Shown here one piece after another: positions 9,437-18,315 of a stretch of DNA of 64,000 nucleotides. The notes beneath the pieces were generated by a model, which saw only the letters and a list, made by a program, of their open reading frames with translations, searched no databases and was not told the origin of the DNA. Source of the stretch: Luminiphilus sp051201685 (GTDB lineage: Bacteria; Pseudomonadota; Gammaproteobacteria; Pseudomonadales; Halieaceae); the NCBI RefSeq assembly GCF_051201685.1, contig NZ_CP179213.1, positions 1 to 64,000 on the forward strand, written 5' to 3'. Position 1 is the first letter of the stretch; each line of letters begins with the position of its first letter. Both the position numbers and the translations under genes were made by a program.

Positions 9437-10402
9437 TTGTTGTCATTGAGTGCACAATCTTTGCGGAATCAGGGGATAACGCTTTTCTTAAGCGGACTGC
9501 TGTGGCTGAGCTATTGGCTGCCCATCCGTTGGGTAAGGGCTGTAGGGCGCGGGCTAGGTTGGATTATTTACCACAGTGATGGCCGCAGCCGTCGGGTGAC
9601 GGAGAGAAACGTCGCTCTGGCTTATCCTGAGTTGAGCTCAAAATCTCAAGATCGGTTAGTGCGCAACGTCTTGCGAGAAACTGGCGCCCTGGCTGGGGAA
9701 ATGGGCCACGTTTGGCAGGCCCCTTGGGCGCACACCTCTTCGCTGATTGAAAGCAGTGAAGGGGCAGAATCTGTTCAAGAAGCCTTGGCATCGGGAAGCG
9801 GCGTTATCGTTTTAGGTCCCCATTTGGGCAACTGGGAAGTCCTTGGCCTGCATCTTGCTACTTTAGGCCAGATGGTTGCTTTGTTTGAGCCGCCTAAAAT
9901 TGCTACAACCGGCGAGCTTATTAAACGCGCTAGGGAACGCAGTGGAGGGCAACTTGTACCCACCGATCCTCGAGGGCTAGCGACCTTGGTGCGCTGCGTG
10001 CGGCAGGGCGGTATTTCGGGCATTCTTCCCGATCAAGTTCCCACAGTCGCCTCGGGGGGGCTCAACGTACCTTTTAAAGGAATAGACTGCGGCACGGCCA
10101 GTTTGGGCTGTAATCTTATTAAGCGCTCCAAAGCCAAAGCCTTCATGGGCGTGGCTTTAAGAACGGCGGGTGGCTTTAAAGTCATCTACAAGGCCGCGCC
10201 GGCTGCGGTTTATGATGATGACGAGCGCGTGGCACTAACCGCCATGAATGAAGCCGTTGCTGAGCTTATGCAGGGCTACGACCAGCAATATCAGTGGTCG
10301 TATAAGCGGTTTCGTTGCCGCCCTGATAACGGCATTGATCACTATAAAAATTTAAAAGTTCCAAGAGCGCGATTTGAGAAAAAACTGGAGCAGTATTCTT
10401 GA
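9437..10402 (+). CDS. LpxL/HtrB-type lipid A acyltransferase family protein
   Basis: Inner-membrane lysophospholipid acyltransferase-fold enzyme of the LpxL/LpxM (HtrB) family, which adds secondary acyl chains to lipid A. The 321-residue product has a hydrophobic N-terminal anchor (about residues 14-32). The catalytic HX4E motif is present as HLGNWE at about residues 128-133, and ILPDQVP follows downstream as in the family. Which acyl chain and acceptor it uses cannot be told. The TTG at 9437 is the longest start and lies in the space shared with glyQ's upstream frame. A later start is possible. djlA overlaps its end by four bases. Confidence 0.88.
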   Translation: MLSLSAQSLRNQGITLFLSGLLWLSYWLPIRWVRAVGRGLGWIIYHSDGRSRRVTERNVALAYPELSSKSQDRLVRNVLRETGALAGEMGHVWQAPWAHTSSLIESSEGAESVQEALASGSGVIVLGPHLGNWEVLGLHLATLGQMVALFEPPKIATTGELIKRARERSGGQLVPTDPRGLATLVRCVRQGGISGILPDQVPTVASGGLNVPFKGIDCGTASLGCNLIKRSKAKAFMGVALRTAGGFKVIYKAAPAAVYDDDERVALTAMNEAVAELMQGYDQQYQWSYKRFRCRPDNGIDHYKNLKVPRARFEKKLEQYS

Positions 10403-11214
10403 ACAAGATAATGGGAAAGCTTGTCGCAGGTCTGATTGGGTTTTTTACCCTTGGGATTGTGGGCTTACTTTTTGGACTCGCGATTGGTCATGCTTTCGAC
10501 CGCGGTCTTTGGCAGGCGCTTCAGGCGGCTAGCCCTGAAAATCTTGCTCGCAGCCAGAAGCAGTTTTTTGACGCGACGTTTACGCTGCTGGGCTACGTCG
10601 CTAAGTCTGATGGCCGTGTTAGTGAAGCTGAGATAGCGCAGGCCGAAGTGTTGTTTCGCCAATTTCGCCTCAATCCCACTCAAAGAAATTCCGCAATACA
10701 ACACTTTCGTGAGGGCGCCGAACCCGGCTTTGACCCCGCGGCTACCGTCACCGCCTTTGCCGAAAGAGTGGGACAACGCCGGCAAGTTCAACAAACTTTA
10801 TTTGCGTTCCTCGCTAGCATGGCGCTTGCCGATGGCGAGTTAGCACAGCCCGAGCGAGCAGCATTGCATCACATCGCGAGCTTACTCGGCATGCCGACAC
10901 AAGCGGTCGATCGGTTAGTGGCAATGTTGGTGGCGCAATCGCGTTTTCACACGGGTGACGGTGGCGGCGGACAACGCATGGGAACGCCCGCTCCTCGTGA
11001 TCGGTTAAACGATGCTTATCAAGCCTTGGGCGTGAGTGAGTCAGACTCAAACGAGGTCATTAAAAAGAGTTATCGCCGATTGATGAGTGAAAACCACCCT
11101 GACAAATTGATTGCCAAAGGCGTTCCAGACGAAATGGTGAAATTGGGGACTGAGCGATCTCAGGAAATATCGACAGCCTACGAGGTCATTAAGTCAGCTC
11201 GGGGGATGAAATAA
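10399..11214 (+). CDS. djlA: Co-chaperone DjlA
   Basis: Membrane-anchored J-domain protein that recruits DnaK, linked in E. coli to envelope stress signalling. Its length (271 residues) equals that of E. coli DjlA. It has an N-terminal glycine-rich transmembrane segment (about residues 8-30) and a TerB-like helical domain (about 50-180). The C-terminal J domain carries the HPD tripeptide at about 232-234 (ENHPDKLIAKG). The TTG start at 10399 is favoured over the ATG at 10411 because GGAG at 10387-10390 lies eight bases before it. It overlaps the upstream acyltransferase stop by four bases. Confidence 0.95.
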   Translation: MNKIMGKLVAGLIGFFTLGIVGLLFGLAIGHAFDRGLWQALQAASPENLARSQKQFFDATFTLLGYVAKSDGRVSEAEIAQAEVLFRQFRLNPTQRNSAIQHFREGAEPGFDPAATVTAFAERVGQRRQVQQTLFAFLASMALADGELAQPERAALHHIASLLGMPTQAVDRLVAMLVAQSRFHTGDGGGGQRMGTPAPRDRLNDAYQALGVSESDSNEVIKKSYRRLMSENHPDKLIAKGVPDEMVKLGTERSQEISTAYEVIKSARGMK

Positions 11215-11216
11215 TC

Positions 11217-11235
11217 TGGCGATCTAAGGACGCCA
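11217..11235 (-). terminator. Weak stem-loop after trkH
   Basis: TGGCG at 11217-11221 pairs with CGCCA at 11231-11235, with a nine-base loop. Read on the minus strand it comes after the coding end of trkH and is followed by a T-rich stretch (GATTATTTC). It covers the trkH stop region and the nine-base gap to convergent djlA. The stem is short, so this is a weak call. Confidence 0.3.
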
Positions 11236-12672
11236 AAAAGCGGGCGTGAATAAAACCAGCAAGGTGAAGACTTCAAGTCTTCCTAGCAGCATCGCAACAC
11301 ACAGAATGACTTTACCGACTTCGCTGACCATGGCGTAGTTAGCAGCCACACTCCCTAACCCGGGTCCCAGATTATTCATCGCTGCGGTTGTGGCTGAAAA
11401 CGCAGAGGTGAAATCTAGCCCTGTGGCCAGCATCAACAGCATGATGGTGACTAGGCACACCATATAAACGGCATAAAAACTCCAGACTGCACTGACTACT
11501 GAGGGTTGTACCCTGCGCGCATCCAGTTTTAACGGGATGATGGCATTGGGGTGGACGAGCTGCTTCAGCTCACGCATGCCCTGGCGGAAAATCAGGAGTA
11601 GGCGCATGGCCTTTAGGCCACCACCGGTAGAACCGGCGCATCCCCCCATAAATGACAATATAAGCAGCAACACCGGTAAGAAGTGTGGCCACAAAGAAAA
11701 GTCCTGCGTTGTGAATCCCGTTGTGGTGGCGATGGATACCGTTTGAAACATGCCATGAATCAGGCTTTCACTCGGTGATAACGTTTGTGTGACCAGCAAA
11801 GTTAAACAGGTAATCAAAATGGCTATGCCAATGACACTGCTGAAGAATTTCGTTTCTGAATCGCGCTGGTAGATTTCTAGGCTGCGCCGTTGCAGGGCAA
11901 TAAAGTGCAGGCCAAAATTTATGGCAGAGGCTGCCATAAAAAAGGTACATATCAAAAGAATGAGTTCGCTTTGAAAAAACCCCATGCTGGCGTCGTGAGT
12001 TGAAAACCCACCAATGGCAACGGTAGAAAATGCGTGGCAAATGGCATCGAACAGAGACATGCCTGCGAGCCAGTAAGCAGCAGCGCAAAAAGTTGTGAGC
12101 CCCATATAAATGCCAAACAGGGCTTTAGCGGTGCCGGTGATTCTGGGTGTGAGTTTGCGGTCTTTTGCTGGGCCTGTGCTTTCAGCCCGGTATAACTGCA
12201 TACCGCCGATGCCAAGCATGGGTAAGATCGCCACCGCTAAAACAATAATGCCGATTCCCCCCAGCCACTGTAGCTGTTGCCGATACAACAGTACTGACCG
12301 TGGTAAATCGTCAAGCCCTGCAATCACCGTGGCACCGGTTGTCGTAAGACCCGAAACGGATTCAAACAACGCGTCAGCAAGAGATAGTGGTACGGCGTCA
12401 CTGGTGAGAAAAGGCACCGAGCCAAAGGTGCCGAGTACGATCCAAAACAACGCAGTGACCAGAAAGCCATCGCGAATCCGCAAGTCCCGCCGAGCGTTTC
12501 GCGTGGGTAGCCAGAGCATTAAACCTGCCAGCAAGTTAATGCCAAAGGCGATAGCAAAGGCATGGGCGGATCCATCATTGTCCAATAAACCAAGGATCAT
12601 AGGCGGCAACATTGCTGTGCTGAACAGCATGAGCAGCACACCAATGATTCGCAGTGAGACGGGCAGGTGCAT
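11224..12672 (-). CDS. trkH: Trk potassium uptake membrane subunit TrkH
   Basis: Potassium-translocating pore of the Trk system. The 482-residue protein is highly hydrophobic and holds the four P-loop type repeats of the family (for example SGLTTTGATV, STVAIGGFSTHD, TTTGFTTQDFS, and TTAAMNNLGPG). It overlaps trkA by one base and is the last gene of the def-fmt-rsmB-trkA-trkH row, so it is translated together with its regulatory partner. Confidence 0.97.
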   Translation of the reverse strand: MHLPVSLRIIGVLLMLFSTAMLPPMILGLLDNDGSAHAFAIAFGINLLAGLMLWLPTRNARRDLRIRDGFLVTALFWIVLGTFGSVPFLTSDAVPLSLADALFESVSGLTTTGATVIAGLDDLPRSVLLYRQQLQWLGGIGIIVLAVAILPMLGIGGMQLYRAESTGPAKDRKLTPRITGTAKALFGIYMGLTTFCAAAYWLAGMSLFDAICHAFSTVAIGGFSTHDASMGFFQSELILLICTFFMAASAINFGLHFIALQRRSLEIYQRDSETKFFSSVIGIAILITCLTLLVTQTLSPSESLIHGMFQTVSIATTTGFTTQDFSLWPHFLPVLLLILSFMGGCAGSTGGGLKAMRLLLIFRQGMRELKQLVHPNAIIPLKLDARRVQPSVVSAVWSFYAVYMVCLVTIMLLMLATGLDFTSAFSATTAAMNNLGPGLGSVAANYAMVSEVGKVILCVAMLLGRLEVFTLLVLFTPAFWRP

Positions 12673-14048
12673 CAGAAAAATCCAAATCCAGGCGCAAACA
12701 ATCGCTCAACCTCGGCAATTCGATTTTGGTCAGTCAAAAACAGAATCACGTGGTCGTCGGGTTCTACTGTGATGTGGCTGTGGGCAATGACGACCTCTGT
12801 GCCGCGAAGTATGGCACCAACAGTTACGCCTTGTGGCAGTTCGATTTCATCAAGACGTTTACCAATCACCTTCGACGTGCGTGCATCACCGTGTGCAATC
12901 AATTCAATCGCTTCTGCTGCACCCCGTCGCAGGGAATGCACATTACTAATGTCACCGCGTCTTATATGAGTGAGTAAACTGCCTATGGTGATCTGCTGTG
13001 GCGAGATCGCAATGTCGATCTCTTCGCCCACAAGGTCTGCGTAGGCGGCATTAGTGATTAAGGTGATAACCTTTTTCGCACCCAAGCGCTTGGCCAACAT
13101 CGACATCATGATATTGGACTCATCGTTGTTGGTTAATGCGCAGAAAACATCGGTCTGCTCAATATTTTCTTGCAGTAACAAGGAAGGTTCGTTGGCACTG
13201 CCGTGGAGCACAATAGATTCCTCCAGCATCTCGGAAAGAACGCGACAGCGATCGTAGCTCAACTCCAAAACCTTCACTTGGTAGTCGCGCTCTAGGCGGT
13301 TCGCCAGAGTAGCGCCGATATTTCCCCCTCCTGCAATCATGACCCGACGATAGGGTTCATCAATCGTTCTAAGCTCGGAGGTCACCGCGCGAATATTCTC
13401 TCTAGCGGCGATAAAAAATACCTCGTCGTTAGGTTGAACTACCGTTAGCCCCTCGGGAATGATGGGTGGCGCATCATGCCGAAAAATAGCGGCCACCCGT
13501 GTATCTATATTGGGCATGTGGTCACGGATTTCCTGCAGTTGCCGGCCAACAATCGGTCCACCTTCAATCGCCCGAACAGCAACCAGACGAATTCTTCCCT
13601 CGGCGAAATCGAGTACCTGTAACGAGCCTGGATTGGCAATCAGCTGTTGAATGTTGCTGGTCACGAGTTGCTCTGGGCCAATGATCACGTCTACCGGTAT
13701 GGCCCCACTTTTAAACAGCGCTTTTGAGTAGTTGAGGTAATCAGAGCTGCGTATTCGTGAGATTTTTTTGGGTGTCCGATAAAGCGTAAATGCAACTTGG
13801 CACGCCAACATATTGATTTCATCTGAGTTGGTGACCGCGATGAGAAGATCGGCATTTTCCGCGCCCGCGTTGAACAGGGTCGAAGGGTGAGCGGCATCAC
13901 CGTGAACCGTGCGAATGTCGAGTCGCTCTTGCAGGGCTCGAAGGGTGGTTGCTTGACTATCAACGACCGTTATTTCGTTCTGCTCGTCGGCGAGCTGTTC
14001 GGCTAGCGTCCCTCCGACTTGTCCGGCACCAAGAATAATAATCTTCAC
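12672..14048 (-). CDS. trkA: Trk potassium uptake regulatory NAD-binding subunit TrkA
   Basis: Cytoplasmic peripheral subunit that gates TrkH in response to nucleotides. The 458-residue protein has two RCK units. The first nucleotide-binding loop, GAGQVGG, is at residues 8-13 and the second, GGGNIG, at about 240-245; each Rossmann part is followed by a TrkA-C domain. trkH follows with a one-base overlap. Upstream there is an 80-bp gap to rsmB. Confidence 0.97.
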   Translation of the reverse strand: MKIIILGAGQVGGTLAEQLADEQNEITVVDSQATTLRALQERLDIRTVHGDAAHPSTLFNAGAENADLLIAVTNSDEINMLACQVAFTLYRTPKKISRIRSSDYLNYSKALFKSGAIPVDVIIGPEQLVTSNIQQLIANPGSLQVLDFAEGRIRLVAVRAIEGGPIVGRQLQEIRDHMPNIDTRVAAIFRHDAPPIIPEGLTVVQPNDEVFFIAARENIRAVTSELRTIDEPYRRVMIAGGGNIGATLANRLERDYQVKVLELSYDRCRVLSEMLEESIVLHGSANEPSLLLQENIEQTDVFCALTNNDESNIMMSMLAKRLGAKKVITLITNAAYADLVGEEIDIAISPQQITIGSLLTHIRRGDISNVHSLRRGAAEAIELIAHGDARTSKVIGKRLDEIELPQGVTVGAILRGTEVVIAHSHITVEPDDHVILFLTDQNRIAEVERLFAPGFGFF

Positions 14049-14128
14049 AGTCTGTTTGGCCTCTCTTTGGGAGGTGTCATGACCTTAAACGTCCTGCGCG
14101 GTATTTTCATGGTGTTTTTTACCGCAAT

Positions 14129-15499
14129 CTAAACGTTTGGGTCAGTTGTCACTTTTTGTAATAGCGAAAAATACAGGCCGTCGCCATCCTCTAGAGAGGG
14201 CAGCGTTTGCCATCCTAATCGGGTTTTAAATCCAGGCTTGCCTGATAATGGCATGACTTCGCACTGGGGAAGGTTTGACTGAGTCGCGGCAATGATCTCA
14301 TCGTTTTCAGCATTTAACAGTGAGCAGGTGACATACAGCAGTCTTCCCCCGGGCTTCACCAAGGGCCACAAGCCTGTCAGTATCTCACGCTGTTGTTGGC
14401 TGAAGCTTTCAATATCTGTGGCTTTACGGGTGACCTTAATATCTGGGTTGCGCCGGATCACGCCGGTTGCCGAGCAGGGCACGTCAGCAAGAACAGCGTC
14501 AAACTGTTTTGGCAGCAGGGTGGCAGCAGCTTGGCCTGCATCTAGCACTGCTACCTCTAACGGCAAATCCAGTCGGGTACTGTTTTCCACAACGCCCACA
14601 AGGCGCTGACTGCTGATGTCTGCTGCCAACACTTGAGCTTCCGGCGCGCGCTCAAGCAAGTGACAGGTCTTTCCACCAGGTGCCGCGCAGGCGTCAAAAA
14701 TAGACTCTTGGTTGATCGGCTGCAAAAATTGAGCAGCTAACTGCGCGGACGCATCTTGGACAGAACTCCATCCTTCTTGGAACCCCGGAATGCTCGAGAC
14801 GGGTTTTGGTGCTTGCAAGGTTATTGCGGTAGCAATATGCGGATGGCTCGTCACAGGGATATCGGCATGCAGTAATTGCGCAATGTAGTCTTCTCTGGAT
14901 ACCCGCTGTAAATTCACGCGAAGCGTCATGGGCGGATGTGTCCGGCTCGCGCGGGCAATTGCTTCTGCCTCATTAGGCCATTGGTCGCAGATTTGTTCCC
15001 AAAGCCATTTTGGCAGTGCATGTTTTTGGTGGGGGGCCAGATGATTTTCAAGGTCATCTTTTTGTCGCTGATAGTTACGCAGGCAACCATTGATAAGGCC
15101 TGTCGCCCAGGATTTCCCAAGGCTTTTTGCCGCCTCGACGGTTTCACCGACCGCAGCGTGCGAGGGTACGTTGAGCGCTGACAGTTGGTGGATACCTGTG
15201 AATATCAGGCAGAGAATGTCGGCGTCTTTCGAACGGGGCGGTTTGCGCAGCAGCTGAGAGGTTATGCCTTCTAGTCGCGGCCATTCTCTTAGAGTTCCGT
15301 AGACCAGTTCTTGAACGAGGGGCCGATCTTCCCCACTCAGCGATTCAAGCCCTTTGGGTAAAGCCCTGACCAGCGACTCCCCGCCGTATACGGCAGCCAA
15401 GATGCGCGCCGATACGGCTCGAGTTGTTAACTTGGTCTTCAAGGCCCATTGCCAGGGTGGTGAATTCTTGGTCGATGGCGAGTTGGTTGCTTCGGCCAT
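14129..15499 (-). CDS. rsmB: 16S rRNA m5C967 methyltransferase RsmB
   Basis: SAM-dependent enzyme that methylates C967 of 16S rRNA. An N-terminal NusB-like domain (about residues 25-150) precedes the methyltransferase. The SAM motif DACAAPGGKT is at 269-278, and the two cysteines used in the family's reaction are at about 342 (PCSATG) and 392 (TCSL). The ATG at 15499 gives 456 residues but a 155-bp overlap with fmt. The conserved family N-terminus begins only near residue 25 (TTRAVSARI), so a TTG at 15442 is a plausible alternative. Neither start has a clear ribosome binding site. Confidence 0.96.
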   Translation of the reverse strand: MAEATNSPSTKNSPPWQWALKTKLTTRAVSARILAAVYGGESLVRALPKGLESLSGEDRPLVQELVYGTLREWPRLEGITSQLLRKPPRSKDADILCLIFTGIHQLSALNVPSHAAVGETVEAAKSLGKSWATGLINGCLRNYQRQKDDLENHLAPHQKHALPKWLWEQICDQWPNEAEAIARASRTHPPMTLRVNLQRVSREDYIAQLLHADIPVTSHPHIATAITLQAPKPVSSIPGFQEGWSSVQDASAQLAAQFLQPINQESIFDACAAPGGKTCHLLERAPEAQVLAADISSQRLVGVVENSTRLDLPLEVAVLDAGQAAATLLPKQFDAVLADVPCSATGVIRRNPDIKVTRKATDIESFSQQQREILTGLWPLVKPGGRLLYVTCSLLNAENDEIIAATQSNLPQCEVMPLSGKPGFKTRLGWQTLPSLEDGDGLYFSLLQKVTTDPNV

Positions 15500-16403
15500 T
15501 GAGCAGATCAGATACGGGTAGTGCTTTAGCGCCTGGAAATTGCGCGACAGTAATCTTCAGCGCACCGACACCGCAGGCAACAACAATACCGTCAGCACTG
15601 GCTTCAATGATACGCCCGTTATTGCTGTCGTGTGGTATTTGAATCGCGGTGGCTTGCCATATTTTTAGGCGTTCCCCGCCTAAATAACTAAAGCAAACAG
15701 AAGTCGGGTTGAAAGCGCGAACTTTTCTAGCCAGCGAAAGGGCATCGAGGTCCCAGTCGAGCTGGGTTTCTTGTTTATTGATTTTAGCGGCGTAGGTGGC
15801 GTCGTGGTTCTCTTGGGGTGTGGCCTGGGCCAGTCGGTGGGGCAGTTCTTCTAGAACTTCCAGTAACAACCCAGGCCCGAGTTCGATAAGTCGTTCATGA
15901 AGTGTTCCGCTGGTTTCTGTCTCGGTAATTTCTAGAGTGCTTTTTGCAATCATGGGGCCGGTGTCCAGCCCCGCTTCCATTTGCATGATCGTGATGCCCG
16001 TGTGAGCGTCCCCGGCTTCAATGGCGCGCTGGATGGGAGCTGCGCCACGCCAGCGTGGCAGCAGGGAGGCGTGAACGTTGAGGCAGCCAAAGTTGGGTAT
16101 GTCGAGGATAGATTGTGGAAGGATCAGTCCGTAGGCCACAACCACCATAATGTCGGCGCCCAGCGCTTCGAGCAAAGCGTGGCTCTCGGGTGTTCGCAGT
16201 GATGCCGGCTGCAGCACGGTGATCCCCGCCGCCTCTGCTCGACGCTTTACAGCGGAGGGCTGCAACTGTTTGCCCCGACCTGCGGGTCGGTCGGGTTGTG
16301 TGAGTACGGCGCAAACATCATGGCCCGCAGCGACAAGCGCATCAAGATGGGCCGCGGCGAATTCAGGTGTGCCGGCAAAAATTACCCGTCGGGCGTGACT
16401 CAT
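15345..16403 (-). CDS. fmt: Methionyl-tRNA formyltransferase
   Basis: Transfers a formyl group from 10-formyl-THF to initiator Met-tRNA. The catalytic N-H-D triad is visible at N109, H111 (CLNVHASLLPRWRGAAP) and D147 (LDTGP). The 352-residue length is about 35 longer than the usual 310-320. The extra C-terminal residues (after roughly VSDLLNGRS) are read from DNA that also codes for the RsmB N-terminus in another frame. It follows def with only three bases between them. Confidence 0.97.
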   Translation of the reverse strand: MSHARRVIFAGTPEFAAAHLDALVAAGHDVCAVLTQPDRPAGRGKQLQPSAVKRRAEAAGITVLQPASLRTPESHALLEALGADIMVVVAYGLILPQSILDIPNFGCLNVHASLLPRWRGAAPIQRAIEAGDAHTGITIMQMEAGLDTGPMIAKSTLEITETETSGTLHERLIELGPGLLLEVLEELPHRLAQATPQENHDATYAAKINKQETQLDWDLDALSLARKVRAFNPTSVCFSYLGGERLKIWQATAIQIPHDSNNGRIIEASADGIVVACGVGALKITVAQFPGAKALPVSDLLNGRSNQLAIDQEFTTLAMGLEDQVNNSSRIGAHLGCRIRRGVAGQGFTQRA

Positions 16404-16406
16404 ACC

Positions 16407-16913
16407 TTAGGCACGCTGGCGTTGGGTCTTTTCGAGTTTTCCACGAATTCTTTGTCGTTTTAAGGGGGAGAGGTAGTCAACGAAAAGCTTGCCTTCCAAG
16501 TGATCAATCTCATGTTGCAGGCAAATAGCGAGTAAGCCATCGAGATCATTGGTAAACGTCTCTCCATCACGATTAATCGCTGTAACCCGAATGCGCTCAG
16601 GCCGGCGGATAGTTTCATAAAACCCGGGGACAGAAAGACACCCCTCATCATATTCACCGAGATTTTCGTCAAGGACTTCAACGACAGGATTAATAAAAAC
16701 CTGAGGTTGATCTTTGTTATCTGAAATATCAATGACGATGATGCGTTCGTGAACGTCAACTTGAGTTGCCGCCAAGCCTATTCCCGGTGCGTCGTACATG
16801 GTTTCGAGCATATCGTCGGTCAGCTGTTGCACTCGGGCATCAACCGTTGTGACGGGTACTGCAACCGTACGTAATCTTGGGTCTGGAAATTCAAGAATTG
16901 ACAGTATTGCCAT
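16407..16913 (-). CDS. def: Peptide deformylase
   Basis: Metalloenzyme that removes the N-formyl group from new proteins and so completes the Fmt/Def cycle encoded by this operon. All three family motifs are intact: GIGLAATQ (44-51), EGCLS (90-94, metal-binding Cys) and HEIDH (134-138, metal-binding His residues and catalytic Glu). I start at the ATG at 16913, where the family begins (MAILSILEFPDPRLR, 168 residues). The frame extends to 16964, but that part has no family match. Confidence 0.97.
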   Translation of the reverse strand: MAILSILEFPDPRLRTVAVPVTTVDARVQQLTDDMLETMYDAPGIGLAATQVDVHERIIVIDISDNKDQPQVFINPVVEVLDENLGEYDEGCLSVPGFYETIRRPERIRVTAINRDGETFTNDLDGLLAICLQHEIDHLEGKLFVDYLSPLKRQRIRGKLEKTQRQRA

Positions 16914-17002
16914 GGTAAGGGCCGTGACGTTGAAGTGGTTTGAAAGGGCATAAGATGGCAGCATTTGCGCTTGCCAGCGCGTACCCGTCGGATCAGACTC
17001 AC

Positions 17003-17008
17003 ATTATA
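17003..17008 (-). promoter_or_regulatory. Candidate -10 box for the def operon
   Basis: A perfect TATAAT is present on the minus strand in the 229-bp divergent gap between def and the LysM gene. No good -35 lies at 16-18 bp. It would give a leader of about 80 nt before def. Confidence 0.4.
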
Positions 17009-17045
17009 GCGCCAGTCAGGGGCTTTCGTCCCAGAAGATAGGTTG

Positions 17046-17076
17046 TGCATTTGTGTATGGGTTATGCATTTGTGTA
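17046..17076. repeat. Two direct copies of a 12-mer, 19-bp period
   Basis: TGCATTTGTGTA occurs exactly at 17046-17057 and again at 17065-17076, about 66 bp before the LysM gene start. The 19-bp period places the copies nearly two helical turns apart, as for a pair of regulator half-sites. A local duplication without function is equally possible. Confidence 0.6.
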
Positions 17077-17142
17077 AAAGACCGTGGGTCACCGATGATA
17101 GCGTTGAGCTCAACCAACACAGCAGCAAACGAGGACAGCCAG

Positions 17143-18246
17143 ATGGCGTATCGATCAGAACGAATTGGCGAGAGGCGTTTTTTGTCCAAGTTTGCGCACC
17201 TGCGTTTTTACTGGGCGCTGTCGATGGCTTTGGTCTCGGCTTTGTCTCTCGCCCAGTCGCCAGCATCAAATGCGCCAACACTGAAGAATGATGTTCCTCT
17301 GAACTACGTTGTGCAGCAGGGCGATACGCTTTGGGGAATCAGCGGGGTTTACCTGCAGGAGGCTTGGCGTTGGCCCGAGCTGTGGGAAATTAATCCACAG
17401 GTCGATAATCCTCACCGCATTTATCCTGGGGACGTGTTGTCACTGCGGTGGGAGGGTGGTCGTCCCCGGTTGGCACTGGCAAGTCGTGGAGACGTCACAT
17501 TGTCTCCCAGTGTGCGCAGTCAGCCCCTTGATACCGCGATACCTCCTGTCCCTCGTGATCAGATCGATCCCTTTTTGCGGAATAATCGAATTCTCGAGTC
17601 TGGGGTTTTTCCCGATTTACCTTATGTGATTGCCGGGGACGCCCAACGTATTATCAGCGGTCTAGGCGATCGCATTTATGTGCGGGGTCCGGTGGCCAGC
17701 GGTGACCAAGTATTTGGCATCATTCGACAGGGCAACCCGGTTTTAGATCCTTTAACGCAGGAGGTTTTAGGTATTTCGGCGCTGGATATCGGCAGTGCCT
17801 CGCTGTCCTCCGCGGGAGTAGAGGCGGCGCCAGATGCCGTGAAGGAGTTTGAAATCACACGAATGACGGAAGAAATCCGCATAGGTGATCGGTTGATTCC
17901 TTTATCGGAAGGTATCTTGGATTCATTTTTCCAGCCCAAATCTCCTGACAATGAAATTAAAGATGGCTTTATGGTGGCGGTCAGTTCCGGTGTGACTCAA
18001 ATCGGCCCTATGAATATTGTTACGATTAACCGCGGTGATCGAGAGGGCCTAATGGTCGGCGATGTCCTTGCGATTTATCAAACAGGTGAAGTTGTTCAAG
18101 ACCCTTTGCAGAAAGAAATGGTGACATTGCCTGACGTTAGGGCGGGTATTTTGATGGTCTTTGCTGTTTACGAAAAAGCCAGTTTTGGGTTGGTGTTGAC
18201 AGCGTCACGTCCCCTCGCCGTTGGCGATAAAGTCAAGAACCCCTGA
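17143..18246 (+). CDS. Secreted LysM-domain protein
   Basis: Probable periplasmic peptidoglycan-binding protein. Starting at the ATG at 17143 (GAGG at 17131-17134 in good spacing) gives 367 residues. An N-terminal signal or anchor segment ends in SLAQSPAS. The LysM domain follows (YVVQQGDTLWGISGVYLQ...NPHRIYPGDVL), and a C-terminal domain of about 250 residues has no motif I recognise. The open frame reaches 17053 but those residues look non-coding. In Pseudomonas a LysM gene likewise lies between def and dprA. Its exact role is unknown. Confidence 0.9.
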   Translation: MAYRSERIGERRFLSKFAHLRFYWALSMALVSALSLAQSPASNAPTLKNDVPLNYVVQQGDTLWGISGVYLQEAWRWPELWEINPQVDNPHRIYPGDVLSLRWEGGRPRLALASRGDVTLSPSVRSQPLDTAIPPVPRDQIDPFLRNNRILESGVFPDLPYVIAGDAQRIISGLGDRIYVRGPVASGDQVFGIIRQGNPVLDPLTQEVLGISALDIGSASLSSAGVEAAPDAVKEFEITRMTEEIRIGDRLIPLSEGILDSFFQPKSPDNEIKDGFMVAVSSGVTQIGPMNIVTINRGDREGLMVGDVLAIYQTGEVVQDPLQKEMVTLPDVRAGILMVFAVYEKASFGLVLTASRPLAVGDKVKNP

Positions 18247-18315
18247 TTCTTGCGGTTCGCTGGATAGGTTCCATCGCAAAAATGCTTGTGTTTCATGAGC
18301 TCAAGGAAGAGCGCT

